A stretch of DNA of 64,000 bases from Mangrovitalea sediminis (GTDB lineage Bacteria > Pseudomonadota > Gammaproteobacteria > Pseudomonadales > Oleiphilaceae). The position numbers were made by a program, and so were the translations under genes. Below are positions 10,191-19,043 of the stretch, in pieces. Location: the NCBI RefSeq assembly GCF_002514725.1, contig NZ_NTLB01000008.1, positions 1-64,000 on the forward strand, read 5' to 3'. Below the pieces are notes generated by a model that made no database searches, was not told the origin of the DNA, and saw only the letters and a program-made list of their open reading frames with translations. Each line of letters begins with the position of its first letter. Positions within the stretch are counted from its first letter, which is position 1.

Positions 10191-10931
10191 TTAACGGCTC
10201 GCCAGCCAGATCAGGGATGCCATACGCCCGGTTTCACCGTCACGACGATAGGAAAAGAAGCGGTCGGCATCGGTGACGGTACAATCACTGCCGCCGAACA
10301 CCCGAACAACACCCAGGCGCCCCAATCGGCGACGGGCAAGGCCATATATATCCGCCAGATAGCACCCCTCCCGGGAAGGGCTCGGCAGAAAGCAGGCATC
10401 AGCCCCCAGATCGCCGGCGACGAATGCCGCACGCACTTCCGGCCCCACCTCGAAGTGCCGGGGGCCAATCGCAGGCCCCAGGTAAGCCATCACCTGATCT
10501 TCCGCCTCGAAGCTGGCCACAGCACTTTCCAGTACGCCGGCCGCCAGCCCTCGCCACCCGGCATGCGCAGCGGCCACCTGTGTCCCCTGCTGGTTACAGA
10601 GCAGAACCGGCAGACAATCCGCGGTCAGCACCGCACAAACAATCCCCTCCTGCCGAGTTGTCGCCGCATCCGCTGTAATGGGAGCCTCGTCGTACGGCAG
10701 CTCCACCACCTCGACACCATGCACCTGATTCAACCAGGCTATGTCAGGCGCACCGATGATCTGCAACAGGCGTCGCCGGTTTTCGCCGACAGCCACGGGG
10801 TCGTCATGCACATGTGCGCCCAAGTTAAACGTATCCCAGGGCGGCAGGCTTACTCCACCCTGACGTGTGGTAATCAGCGCCTTGACATTATCCGGAGCGG
10901 GCCAGTCCGGATAGATCAGGGGAATGCTCAC
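10191..10931 (-). CDS. pgeF: Peptidoglycan editing factor PgeF (YfiH, laccase-domain family)
   Basis: PgeF removes wrongly incorporated L-serine from the peptidoglycan stem peptide; related multicopper-oxidase-like proteins also act on purine nucleosides. The 246-residue protein shows the family's metal-site residues in WLNQVHG, TADCLPVLL and AAAHAGWRG. The start is GTG and overlaps the rluD stop (GTGA), so the two are coupled. The order clpB-pgeF-rluD, with bamD divergent, is conserved in gammaproteobacteria. Confidence 0.92.
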   Translation of the reverse strand: MSIPLIYPDWPAPDNVKALITTRQGGVSLPPWDTFNLGAHVHDDPVAVGENRRRLLQIIGAPDIAWLNQVHGVEVVELPYDEAPITADAATTRQEGIVCAVLTADCLPVLLCNQQGTQVAAAHAGWRGLAAGVLESAVASFEAEDQVMAYLGPAIGPRHFEVGPEVRAAFVAGDLGADACFLPSPSREGCYLADIYGLARRRLGRLGVVRVFGGSDCTVTDADRFFSYRRDGETGRMASLIWLASR

Positions 10932-11899
10932 GCGCCACCATCCCAGGCATCGTCAAAGGCCGCCAGTGTCGCAAGGAGTTGAACCATATCGTCTGGCAGA
11001 GGCGACTCCCAACTCATCGGCTCGCCCGTGGCGGGATGATCAAGCTTCAGCCGCCTGGCGTGCAATGCCTGCCGCGGGAATTCGCTGAGCGCGCGCTGCA
11101 GCGTTTCTGTCGTTCCCGGCGGCAACCGCATTCGCCCCCCATACACAGGATCACCGACCAGGGGATGACGGATATGCGCCATATGCACACGAATCTGATG
11201 GGTCCGCCCCGTCTCGAGCTGACACAATATGTGGGTATGTCCCCGAAATCGCTTGATCAGCCGATAATGCGTCACCGCAGGTTTGCCGCCTGCGACGACC
11301 GCCATTTTCTGACGCTGCTGCGGGTGCCGGCCAATGGGCTGATTCACCGTTCCGCCGCCGGTCAGCTCTCCGGTCACGACCGCTTCATATTCGCGCCCCA
11401 TCGTGCGCTCCTGCAGTTGAGAGACCAGCGACGTGTGCGCTTCCAGGCTGCGCGCCACCACCATCAGGCCTGTCGTATCCTTATCCAGGCGATGTACCAC
11501 ACCGGCACGCGGCAGGCGATCGAGCTCCGGCGCATAGTGCAACAGCGCATTTACCAAGGTCCCGGCGGCATGGCCCGCGGCCGGATGTACCACCAGGCCC
11601 GCAGGTTTATCGATCACGATAAGGTCTTCGTCCTCGTACACGACCTGCAGACGGATGGGCTCCGCCTCCCAGCGACTCTGCCCTTCGACGACAGCCGCCA
11701 CGACGATGCGGTCTTCGATCTGCACCTTGTCTCGTGGCTTGCGTGACTGACCGTTAACGGTCAGTTGTCCGGACTTGATCCAGCCCTGGATGCGGGCCCG
11801 GGAATGCTCGGGCATCAAGTCTGCAGCCGCCTGATCGAGCCGGCGTTCAGCCAGCTCGGGGGGAACCACAAACTCCGCATTAATCTGTTCAGTCGTCAT
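10928..11899 (-). CDS. rluD: 23S rRNA pseudouridine(1911/1915/1917) synthase RluD
   Basis: RluD makes three pseudouridines in helix 69 of 23S rRNA, at the subunit interface. The N-terminal S4 RNA-binding domain (RARIQGWIKSGQLTVNG) is followed by the catalytic domain with the aspartate motif HRLDKDTTGL and a C-terminal GRTHQIRVHM motif. The start at 11899 is supported by AGAGGA six bases upstream and gives 323 residues, the usual length. A longer frame begins at 11947. It is divergent from bamD and coupled to pgeF. Confidence 0.95.
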   Translation of the reverse strand: MTTEQINAEFVVPPELAERRLDQAAADLMPEHSRARIQGWIKSGQLTVNGQSRKPRDKVQIEDRIVVAAVVEGQSRWEAEPIRLQVVYEDEDLIVIDKPAGLVVHPAAGHAAGTLVNALLHYAPELDRLPRAGVVHRLDKDTTGLMVVARSLEAHTSLVSQLQERTMGREYEAVVTGELTGGGTVNQPIGRHPQQRQKMAVVAGGKPAVTHYRLIKRFRGHTHILCQLETGRTHQIRVHMAHIRHPLVGDPVYGGRMRLPPGTTETLQRALSEFPRQALHARRLKLDHPATGEPMSWESPLPDDMVQLLATLAAFDDAWDGGA

Positions 11900-11961
11900 G
11901 TCAATCCTCTGAGCGGCACCACTTCGATCATTACAGGGTACCAACAATCATCATTCACCCC

Positions 11962-11990
11962 TGCACAGGAGCCTTGCGGGTCGCTACAAT
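11962..11990 (+). promoter_or_regulatory. Candidate promoter of bamD
   Basis: A -35 TGCACA (11962-11967), a 17-bp spacer and a -10 TACAAT (11985-11990) lie in the rluD-bamD intergenic region, giving a leader of about 100 bases. Confidence 0.4.
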
Positions 11991-12096
11991 GTCGGCCGGT
12001 CCACGAATCGCGGGCGGCATTGCGACTGCCCATCAGTTTACGTTGTTTCCGATCGTTTTCCGGCGATCGTCAACAGGCATTATACGGGAATCGGGC

Positions 12097-12948
12097 ATGA
12101 GAACAGTTAGACTCGGCGTACTGGCCCTGCTTTGCGGACTTCTGGCCGCCTGTGCGTCAGGCCCTATCAAGGTGCTGCCGGAAAAAACCTATTACACTCA
12201 GGCAAAACAGGCGCTGGATTCCGGTAACTTCAAGGAAAGCATCAAGAACCTTGAGGATCTGGAAACATACTACCCCTTCGGACGCTATGCCGAGCAGGCC
12301 CAACTGGACCTGATCTACGCCCGCTACCAAAACCTGGACCTGGAAGGCGCGCGCTCCGCTGCCGAGCGGTTCCTGCGCCTACACCCGCAGAGTCCCCATG
12401 CGGACTATGCCTTGTACATGAAGGGGATGGCCTCGTACAACCTGGATTACAGCCTGGCTGAACAATATTTCCCGGTCGATGTCGGTGCGCGCGACCCAGG
12501 ACAGCAACGGGAAGCCTTTAGGGATTTCTCACAACTGCTCAACCGCTACCCCGACAGCGAATATGCAGCTGACGCCCGCAAGCGGATGGAGGCTATTCGA
12601 AACCGTTTGGCCCAACTGGAGCTGGAGGCAGCGCGTTACTATATCAAGCGGCAGGCTTATGTCGCTGCATCAAACCGCGCCAGTTATATCCTTGAGAATT
12701 ACCCGCATGCACCGGCGCTGGAGCAGGCACTGCCGATACTGATCGAAACGGACCGCAAACTCGGTATGAAAGATGCTGCAGATCACGCCGTTTCGTTGCT
12801 GGCGCTGAACTTTCCGCACAGCCGATGGCTCGATAAGAACGGCCACTATGTCACTCATGTCATCAAGCCGGAGAACCGCTCTCTGCTGAGCGTTGTCACT
12901 TTTGGCCTGCTGGGCGACAAAAAGGACGACACGCAAAACGATCAGTAG
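12097..12948 (+). CDS. bamD: Outer membrane protein assembly factor BamD
   Basis: BamD is the essential lipoprotein of the BAM complex, which inserts beta-barrel proteins into the outer membrane. The 283-residue product has a lipoprotein signal with lipobox LLAAC, then TPR-like helical repeats (KTYYTQAKQALDSGNF, then LDLIYARYQNLDLEGA). The start at 12097 is chosen because it places the signal peptide at the N-terminus; an upstream in-frame ATG at 11974 would not. It is divergent from rluD, a classic arrangement. Confidence 0.95.
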   Translation: MRTVRLGVLALLCGLLAACASGPIKVLPEKTYYTQAKQALDSGNFKESIKNLEDLETYYPFGRYAEQAQLDLIYARYQNLDLEGARSAAERFLRLHPQSPHADYALYMKGMASYNLDYSLAEQYFPVDVGARDPGQQREAFRDFSQLLNRYPDSEYAADARKRMEAIRNRLAQLELEAARYYIKRQAYVAASNRASYILENYPHAPALEQALPILIETDRKLGMKDAADHAVSLLALNFPHSRWLDKNGHYVTHVIKPENRSLLSVVTFGLLGDKKDDTQNDQ

Positions 12949-12957
12949 TCCTTGCTT

Positions 12958-12987
12958 GCCGTCCGGCCCCCAAAAGTGCCGGACGGC
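12958..12987. terminator. GC-rich hairpin between convergent bamD and nadE
   Basis: GCCGTCCGGC and GCCGGACGGC (12958-12967 and 12978-12987) form a perfect 10-bp stem with a 10-base loop. No T-run follows on either strand. Its position between two convergent stops suggests a transcription end or mRNA-stabilising hairpin. Confidence 0.6.
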
Positions 12988-12995
12988 GCATTCCC

Positions 12996-14624
12996 TTACT
13001 CTCCCAAACGCCACCCGTTCGTGATCGGATAACGTCGATCCTTGCCGAAACCGCGCTCACTGATACGGACACCAATCGGCGCCTGACGCCGCTTGTACTC
13101 ATTGATATCCACCAGGCGAATCACCCGCTCCACATCCTTCCGCTCGAAGCCTTCCGCAACGATGGCATCCGCACTGTAATCGCGCTCGATATAGAGGTTG
13201 AGGATCTGATCCAGGGTGTCATAGTCCGGCAAACTGTCCTGATCCTTCTGATCGGGCGCCAACTCAGCCGATGGCGGCCTGTCGATCACGCGTTGGGGAA
13301 TCACCGGGCCAAGGCTATTGCGGTAGTCCGACAGTCGGTAAACCAGCGTCTTGGGAACATCTTTGAGCACGTCGAATCCGCCGGCCATATCGCCATACAG
13401 TGTTGAGTAACCGACAGCCATTTCGCTCTTGTTACCGGTCGTGAGAACCAGCGCCCGGAACTTGTTCGACAAGCTCATCAAGAGTACGCCCCGCAACCTC
13501 GCCTGCAGGTTCTCTTCCGTCGTATCCGGTGCCAGGCCTGCAAAGGGTTGTGCCAGCGTCGCCATGAAGGCGTCGTACATGGGCTCAATGGAAAATACGT
13601 CGTAGCGAACCCCCAGGGCCTCGGCTTCGGCGCGAGCATCCTCGATACTCATACTGGAGGTATAGCGGAACGGCATCATAACCGCATGAACCCGCTCCGG
13701 CCCCAGCGCATCGACAGCAATGGCGAGGGTCAGGGCCGAATCGATACCGCCGGATAAGCCCAACACCGTCGTCTTGAAGCCGTTTTTGTTGACGTAATCC
13801 CGTACACCGAGCACCAGGGCCCGGTAAACGCTTTCCTCCTCGGACATCGGCGCCGGCAACGGATGTGAGACCGGCTGGCAGTGGCGCTCGCAATTGAACG
13901 TCACGGGAACCAACGCCTCCTCGAAGCTGGGAGCCTGAACCGCCAGCGTGCCCGAGTGGTCATATGCCATTGAGCCGCCGTCGAAAATCAATTCATCCTG
14001 ACCGCCCACCAGGTTCACGTAGACAATGGCTATCGCATTGTCCCTGGACCGCCGCTCAAGCAACGCCTGGCGGGTCGCCAGCTTACCCGAGGCGTATGGA
14101 GAGGCATTGATATTGAGGACCAGCGTCGCACCTTCTGCCGCGGCCGCCTCTACGGGTCCCTCTCGCCAGATATCCTCACACACCGTTAACGCGACCCGGA
14201 CGCCGCGCAGGTCGGCAATAACCGTTTCATGACCTTCAGAGAAGTAACGTTTCTCGTCAAAAACCTGATAATTGGGCAGATGCTGCTTGCGGTACACGGT
14301 GGAAACCTGCCCATCATCAATGATGGCCGCCACATTGTAGAGCACCCCCTGATCCCACAGCGGATAGCCCACGACCAGCGCCGCCGTCAAACGGGCATCC
14401 GCCAGCTTGCTCAATGCCTTTTCGACACGAATCGACAGGCTGGGACGTAGCAGCAGGTCTTCCGGTGGATAACCGGTCAACGACAACTCCGGGAAGACGA
14501 CCACATCCGCCTGATGCTCTTCGATGGAACGTTGAGCCGCCTCCAATATCTTGTCGGTATTGCCCGGAATATCGCCAACCAGTAGATTCAACTGCGCCAT
14601 TACAACGCGCAAGGGAGTGGGCAT
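12996..14624 (-). CDS. nadE: Glutamine-dependent NAD+ synthase
   Basis: NadE makes NAD+ from nicotinic acid adenine dinucleotide and ATP, using ammonia from glutamine. The 542-residue protein has an N-terminal nitrilase-type glutaminase domain with the Glu-Lys-Cys triad seen in FPELSLTGYPPEDLL, YRKQHLPNY and TVCEDIW. The synthetase domain follows, with the PP-loop GLSGGIDSAL and the TTGNKSEMAVGYSTLYGD segment. The start at 14624 has GGAG upstream; an alternative ATG lies 9 bases earlier. It is convergent with bamD and divergent from pilS. Confidence 0.95.
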   Translation of the reverse strand: MPTPLRVVMAQLNLLVGDIPGNTDKILEAAQRSIEEHQADVVVFPELSLTGYPPEDLLLRPSLSIRVEKALSKLADARLTAALVVGYPLWDQGVLYNVAAIIDDGQVSTVYRKQHLPNYQVFDEKRYFSEGHETVIADLRGVRVALTVCEDIWREGPVEAAAAEGATLVLNINASPYASGKLATRQALLERRSRDNAIAIVYVNLVGGQDELIFDGGSMAYDHSGTLAVQAPSFEEALVPVTFNCERHCQPVSHPLPAPMSEEESVYRALVLGVRDYVNKNGFKTTVLGLSGGIDSALTLAIAVDALGPERVHAVMMPFRYTSSMSIEDARAEAEALGVRYDVFSIEPMYDAFMATLAQPFAGLAPDTTEENLQARLRGVLLMSLSNKFRALVLTTGNKSEMAVGYSTLYGDMAGGFDVLKDVPKTLVYRLSDYRNSLGPVIPQRVIDRPPSAELAPDQKDQDSLPDYDTLDQILNLYIERDYSADAIVAEGFERKDVERVIRLVDINEYKRRQAPIGVRISERGFGKDRRYPITNGWRLGE

Positions 14625-14682
14625 CGTCCTCATTCTCCTATCAACGAACTTCGCAGCCTTCAGAGCTGCGGCGGCAGCGCGT

Positions 14683-14710
14683 ATTTTACACGTCTTAAGG
14701 ACCATGCCAC
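14683..14710 (-). promoter_or_regulatory. Candidate promoter of nadE
   Basis: On the minus strand there is a -35 GTGGCA (14710-14705), a 16-bp spacer and a -10 TAAAAT (14688-14683). The match is moderate. It would give a leader of about 50 bases. Confidence 0.4.
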
Positions 14711-14812
14711 AGGCACCGACACCGCACCACACCCGAAATTTCCAGCTACACTATGGGTCTGTATCCAACAAGCGCAGACTGAACCCATTCTCTGGACCGT
14801 CGTACTCCCTCA

Positions 14813-16447
14813 ATGACTGCACCCGATAGCGAGTTGTCCTTCTCCCCACCCATAAAGCCAGGACAGGCACTGGACGCACAACGTACGCGGCTTTTCAGGA
14901 TCTACAACCAGTACCGCGTTGTGGTCGGTCTGATCCTGGTGGCCCTGGTTTTTATCTCGGCACGTAATGCGCTTGGCCTGCAGTATCGCTTTCCGCTGCT
15001 TTATGAAAGCACCGCATTCAGTTACCTTGGCCTCAACCTCTTCATCGCCTTCCTGATGATAGCCGGCTTCCACCCTCGGCAGGGGCATGTCACGCTCTCG
15101 GTACTGCTGGACATCTTTGTCCTGCATCTACTGCTGTTCTTCAGTTCCGGCATCGGTAGCGGACTCGCCAACCTCGTCATCATCAGTGTCGCCGCAGGCA
15201 ACATCCTCGCCCCGTCACGCATCGGCATCTTCTACGCCGCGCTTGCAACACTGGGCTCGCTCGGCTTAGTGGTTGGCGGCGCACTCACCTTTAATGACGG
15301 TGCCGACGCGATGGTGCGGGCCGGCTTTTTGGGGCTACTCTACTTTGCTGTCGCGTTTCTTCTGCAACATGTAACCCGGCGCCTGATTCTCAGCGAGACG
15401 CTGGCACAGCAACGGGGACGCAGTATTGCCGAACTGCAGCAGTTGAACCATCAGATCATTCAACGGATGCGCACAGGAATCGTTGTGTCCGATGCTTTCG
15501 GTCATATCCGTATGGCAAACCTTGCGGCAGCAGAGCTGCTGTCCGGTCGCAGCAATGACCCCAGTTGTGGCACGCAATTACCGACGCCCCTCAAAAAGCG
15601 CCTGGACAATTGGCTCAAAGACCCGCTCCAACGTACAGAACCCTTCCAGGCCGCCCCTGAAGCCCCTGTCGTGCAGGCAAACTTTACACGGCTGAGCAGA
15701 GAGCAAGGCGAGCAGATCCTGGTTTTCCTGGAAGACACCAGCAAGATCGCGCAACAGGCCCAACAGCTCAAGCTGGCGTCCCTGGGGCGCCTCACCGCTG
15801 GGATTGCCCACGAAATACGCAACCCCCTCGGAGCAATCAGTCACGCGGCCCAGTTGTTGGCCGAATCCCCCAAGCTGGAACCTGGCGACCGCAAAATGAC
15901 GGATATCATTCAGCGTCACAGCGGTCGGGTGAACACCATTATCGAAAACGTGCTGCAACTGTCCCGGCGCAAAGAGGCCGATGCCGAGCTACTCGACCTC
16001 AATCACTGGAGCCGCAGCTTTGTCGACGATTACCAGTCCCAGCTATCCCAAACTCCCGAGCTAAATCTCGCGTTGCCCGAAAAGCCGGCCATGGCACGTT
16101 TCGACCCGAGTCAGCTGGAGCAGGTCCTGACCAATCTGTGCGAGAATGGTCTCCGATATAGCCTGGCCAACACGGGTGAGCCGCGACTGTGGCTGACCGT
16201 CGGCATGGCAGCCGACGGAGAACGCGCCTATATCGATGTGGAAGATGAGGGCAAAGGGATCTCTGCCGAACAGAAGAGCACCATTTTCGAACCTTTCTAC
16301 ACGACAGAAAAAAGTGGTACCGGTCTGGGCCTCTACCTGGCCCGCGAACTGTGTGAGGCCAACCAGGCCCACCTGTCACTGGTTCAAGGCACACATAGCG
16401 GTTGTTGCTTCAGGATCACCTTCGCCCATTACCGGCGATTGACCTGA
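14813..16447 (+). CDS. pilS: PilS, membrane sensor histidine kinase for type IV pilus expression
   Basis: PilS senses pilin levels in the inner membrane and phosphorylates PilR. The 544-residue protein has about six membrane segments in residues 35-185, a PAS-like region after them, and a HisKA domain with the phospho-acceptor in GIAHEIRNPLGA near residue 332. The HATPase domain follows, with N-box NLCENGLRYS and G-boxes DEGKGIS and GTGLGLYLA. pilR follows 53-65 bp downstream. The pair lies next to minor pilin genes, which supports the PilS assignment over NtrB-like kinases. Confidence 0.94.
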   Translation: MTAPDSELSFSPPIKPGQALDAQRTRLFRIYNQYRVVVGLILVALVFISARNALGLQYRFPLLYESTAFSYLGLNLFIAFLMIAGFHPRQGHVTLSVLLDIFVLHLLLFFSSGIGSGLANLVIISVAAGNILAPSRIGIFYAALATLGSLGLVVGGALTFNDGADAMVRAGFLGLLYFAVAFLLQHVTRRLILSETLAQQRGRSIAELQQLNHQIIQRMRTGIVVSDAFGHIRMANLAAAELLSGRSNDPSCGTQLPTPLKKRLDNWLKDPLQRTEPFQAAPEAPVVQANFTRLSREQGEQILVFLEDTSKIAQQAQQLKLASLGRLTAGIAHEIRNPLGAISHAAQLLAESPKLEPGDRKMTDIIQRHSGRVNTIIENVLQLSRRKEADAELLDLNHWSRSFVDDYQSQLSQTPELNLALPEKPAMARFDPSQLEQVLTNLCENGLRYSLANTGEPRLWLTVGMAADGERAYIDVEDEGKGISAEQKSTIFEPFYTTEKSGTGLGLYLARELCEANQAHLSLVQGTHSGCCFRITFAHYRRLT

Positions 16448-16512
16448 ATCAGCTGCAGCCATGCCGATATTTCGGAAGATAGTGAAAGACACGACGATAA
16501 ATGGATAGCCGC

Positions 16513-17868
16513 ATGACGACACCCCTGGCGCTGGTAGTTGACGATGAACCCGATATCCGGGATCTATTGGCCATTACCCTGGCTCGCATGGATATCGACG
16601 CCATCACGGTCGAGACACTCGACGAAGCTCGCGCACGCCTGCAGGACAGCCCGATAAAGCTGTGCCTGACAGATATGAACCTGCCCGACGGCAACGGTAT
16701 TGATCTGGTGAAATGGGTACAGAAAAACCATCCTCAGATTCCCATTGCCGTGATTACCGCCTATGGCAGCATGGACACGGCGATCAGTGCCCTCAAGGCC
16801 GGGGCTTTCGACTTCGTCTCCAAGCCGGTCGAGCTGCCCCGACTTCGGGAACTCGTTGCCAGCGCGTTGCGTCTTTCCGAAGCACCTGCAGCCACTGAAC
16901 CGCTGGAGAGCGAAGGGCCACTGCTGGGCGAGTCGCCGGAAATCCAGAAGCTGCGTAGCCAGATCCGCAAACTCGCCCGAAGCCAGGCGCCCATCTATAT
17001 CAGTGGAGAATCCGGCAGCGGCAAGGAACTGGTGGCACGACTCATCCACCAACAGGGTCCTAGACGCGACCAACCCTTTGTTCCCGTGAACTGCGGTGCC
17101 ATTCCCAGCGAGTTAATGGAAAGCGAGTTCTTCGGCCACAAAAAGGGCAGTTTCACGGGGGCAACCGACAATAAGGAAGGCCTGTTCCGCGCAGCCAATG
17201 GCGGCACGCTTTTTCTGGACGAAGTCGCCGATCTCCCCTTAGCCATGCAGGTAAAGCTTCTGCGGGCCATTCAGGAAAAATCGGTACGCCCGGTTGGCGA
17301 ATCCCAGGAGGTGGAGGTCGATATTCGCCTGCTGAGCGCAACCCATAAGAACCTGGCCGAACTGGTCGATGAAGGGGAGTTCCGCCAGGACCTCTTCTAC
17401 CGGATCAATGTCATCGAACTCAAGGTTCCGCCCCTGCGTTCCCGCCAATCCGATATCCCGCTGCTGGCCAATCACTTCCTGAAACGGATTGCCGCAGAAT
17501 ACGAATGCCCACCAGCACGACTGAGCCAGGATGCAATGAATGCCTTGATGGACTATGCCTTCCCAGGTAACGTCCGGGAGTTGGAGAATATCCTGGAGCG
17601 CGCTTTTACGCTCTGTGATGAGGACGAAATCTCCGCGGCCGACCTTCACCTCGACACACGCTCGATACAGGACAGCCCCGTCGTCGAAGGTTCCGCCGAG
17701 GTACCGGAGGGGCGTATCGACCTGGAAAACTATCTGGAATCGATCGAACGCCAGGCGATCGAAAAGGCGCTTGAAGCCACCCGCTGGAACAAGACGGCCG
17801 CCGCCAAACGGCTGGGTATCAGCTTTCGGGCTTTGCGTTACCGGTTGAAAAAGCTCGGCATGGAGTAA
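16513..17868 (+). CDS. pilR: PilR, sigma-54-dependent response regulator of type IV pilus genes
   Basis: PilR activates pilA transcription with RpoN after phosphorylation by PilS. The 451-residue product has a receiver domain (VVDDEPD, with the phospho-acceptor in CLTDMNLPDG near residue 54). The AAA+ domain has Walker A GESGSGKE and a sigma-54 contact loop GSFTGA in place of the common GAFTGA. A C-terminal Fis-type helix-turn-helix ends the protein (NKTAAAKRLGISFRALRYRL). I chose 16513 because the N-terminus then matches known PilR; an in-frame ATG at 16501 is possible. Confidence 0.94.
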   Translation: MTTPLALVVDDEPDIRDLLAITLARMDIDAITVETLDEARARLQDSPIKLCLTDMNLPDGNGIDLVKWVQKNHPQIPIAVITAYGSMDTAISALKAGAFDFVSKPVELPRLRELVASALRLSEAPAATEPLESEGPLLGESPEIQKLRSQIRKLARSQAPIYISGESGSGKELVARLIHQQGPRRDQPFVPVNCGAIPSELMESEFFGHKKGSFTGATDNKEGLFRAANGGTLFLDEVADLPLAMQVKLLRAIQEKSVRPVGESQEVEVDIRLLSATHKNLAELVDEGEFRQDLFYRINVIELKVPPLRSRQSDIPLLANHFLKRIAAEYECPPARLSQDAMNALMDYAFPGNVRELENILERAFTLCDEDEISAADLHLDTRSIQDSPVVEGSAEVPEGRIDLENYLESIERQAIEKALEATRWNKTAAAKRLGISFRALRYRLKKLGME

Positions 17869-17882
17869 TATCCTCTCCACGC

Positions 17883-17912
17883 TTGGGCCTCTGATCGAGA
17901 CTTATGTATACT
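17883..17912 (+). promoter_or_regulatory. Candidate promoter of the fimT-like gene
   Basis: A -35 TTGGGC (17883-17888), an 18-bp spacer and a -10 TATACT (17907-17912) lie 56 bp upstream of the start codon. The gene may therefore be transcribed separately from pilSR. Confidence 0.5.
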
Positions 17913-17914
17913 GC

Positions 17915-17936
17915 CGATGCCTACGGACAGGCATCG
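17915..17936 (+). repeat. 8-bp hairpin at the predicted 5' end of the fimT-like mRNA
   Basis: CGATGCCT and AGGCATCG (17915-17922 and 17929-17936) form a perfect 8-bp stem with a 6-base loop, starting 3 bases after the predicted -10. It is not followed by T residues. Confidence 0.65.
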
Positions 17937-17967
17937 ATATCCAACTCCAGGGAACGGAGAGACCACC

Positions 17968-18537
17968 ATGCCTCCACGCTGCGGCCAAACCGGCCTCACG
18001 CTGATCGAGCTACTGACGGCGATTGCCGTCATCGCCATCCTCACTGTATCTGCGACAACCTTCGGCAGCTTGCTGGAACAGCACAGGGCCATCGCCGTCG
18101 AATCACACCTAAAGACACTGATCTATACCGCTCGCAGCGAGGCCATCATGCGAGGAACCCGGGTGGTCATCTGCCCTTCCCAAGACCGCCAGCACTGCGA
18201 CGCCCAGTGGCATCGCCACATCCTGGTGTTCACCGATAGAAACCACAACCGGAAACTCGACGCCACGGAGAAGAGCATTCGCTATGTCGCGCTAACCAAC
18301 ACACAGGAAACGCTGACCTACAACCGCACCCTGCTGGCGTTCAGCGCAATGGGGACAGCCTTCGGCACCAATGGCACCTTCACCTACTGCCCCGGAGACG
18401 GAAATCCCCGGCATATCGCCATGGTTGTGGTCAGCGTGCTCGGACGAACACGCCTGGCCAGGGACATCACGGGAGATGGGGTTGTCGATAAATCCCAAGG
18501 AAAGCCGGGACACTGTCCTGGCCTTCCTGGGCACTAG
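17968..18537 (+). CDS. fimT: Type IV pilus pseudopilin, FimT/GspH family
   Basis: The 189-residue product begins with a prepilin leader cut after glycine (QTG|LTLIELLTAIAVIAIL), followed by a GspH-type domain (LIYTARSEAIMRGTRVVIC). FimT-like minor pilins are linked to DNA uptake and pilus function in other bacteria. The start at 17968 is chosen because GGAGA lies 7 bases upstream; a longer frame begins at 17917. The C-terminal tail (SQGKPGHCPGLPGH) is unusual. It lies alone on the plus strand between pilR and the minor pilin operon, and its stop is 3 bp from the pilE stop. fimT is the likely name from position. Confidence 0.82.
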   Translation: MPPRCGQTGLTLIELLTAIAVIAILTVSATTFGSLLEQHRAIAVESHLKTLIYTARSEAIMRGTRVVICPSQDRQHCDAQWHRHILVFTDRNHNRKLDATEKSIRYVALTNTQETLTYNRTLLAFSAMGTAFGTNGTFTYCPGDGNPRHIAMVVVSVLGRTRLARDITGDGVVDKSQGKPGHCPGLPGH

Positions 18538-18540
18538 CCT

Positions 18541-19035
18541 TTACCAACAGGTCCCGGCCGCGTTATCAGAAGAGGCGCCTTTGGCACGGGACCATTTATC
18601 CCCCTGCTCATTGATGGACATCGACCAACAATCGGGATCATCCTCCTGACCACCGCCAGCCTTGGGCGTCGCAGTCAGGATAAAGCAGGATTGCACCGTC
18701 ACCCCGCCCACTTTATTGCTACAGGGGTTGCCATTGCTTTTAAGCTTGTTGGTCAGGGTGATAGTGTAGATACCCTGTTCAGAATCCATTGTGGTACCAC
18801 TGCTGGCATTACCAAGATCCTTGACATCGGACGCATAGGTCGCAGGAGCCCCCAACGTATAGAACCGTTCCTGCTTGGCGGCCAGGTCTGTCAGGGTAGT
18901 CTTGGCATCGGTTCGCTGCCCCTCATTAACCGACTTCTGATACGCCGGCCAAGCGATAGCGGCGAGAATACCCACGATCGCCACAACAATCAGCAACTCC
19001 AGCAGGGTAAAGCCCTTTTGCCGAAATACCATCAT
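18541..19035 (-). CDS. pilE: Minor pilin PilE
   Basis: This type IV minor pilin has prepilin leader MMVFRQKG cut before [20 protein letters not shown]. The 164-residue protein has four cysteines in the C-terminal domain (NPCSNK, VQSCF, PDCW, GTCW), enough for two disulfides. It is the last gene of fimU-pilV-pilW-pilX-pilY1-pilE, starting 8 bp after the pilY1 stop. PilE-like minor pilins take part in a priming complex that starts pilus assembly. GAGG precedes the tandem ATGs at 6 and 9 bases. Confidence 0.9.
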   Translation of the reverse strand: MMVFRQKGFTLLELLIVVAIVGILAAIAWPAYQKSVNEGQRTDAKTTLTDLAAKQERFYTLGAPATYASDVKDLGNASSGTTMDSEQGIYTITLTNKLKSNGNPCSNKVGGVTVQSCFILTATPKAGGGQEDDPDCWSMSINEQGDKWSRAKGASSDNAAGTCW

Positions 19036-19043
19036 TCACATCC

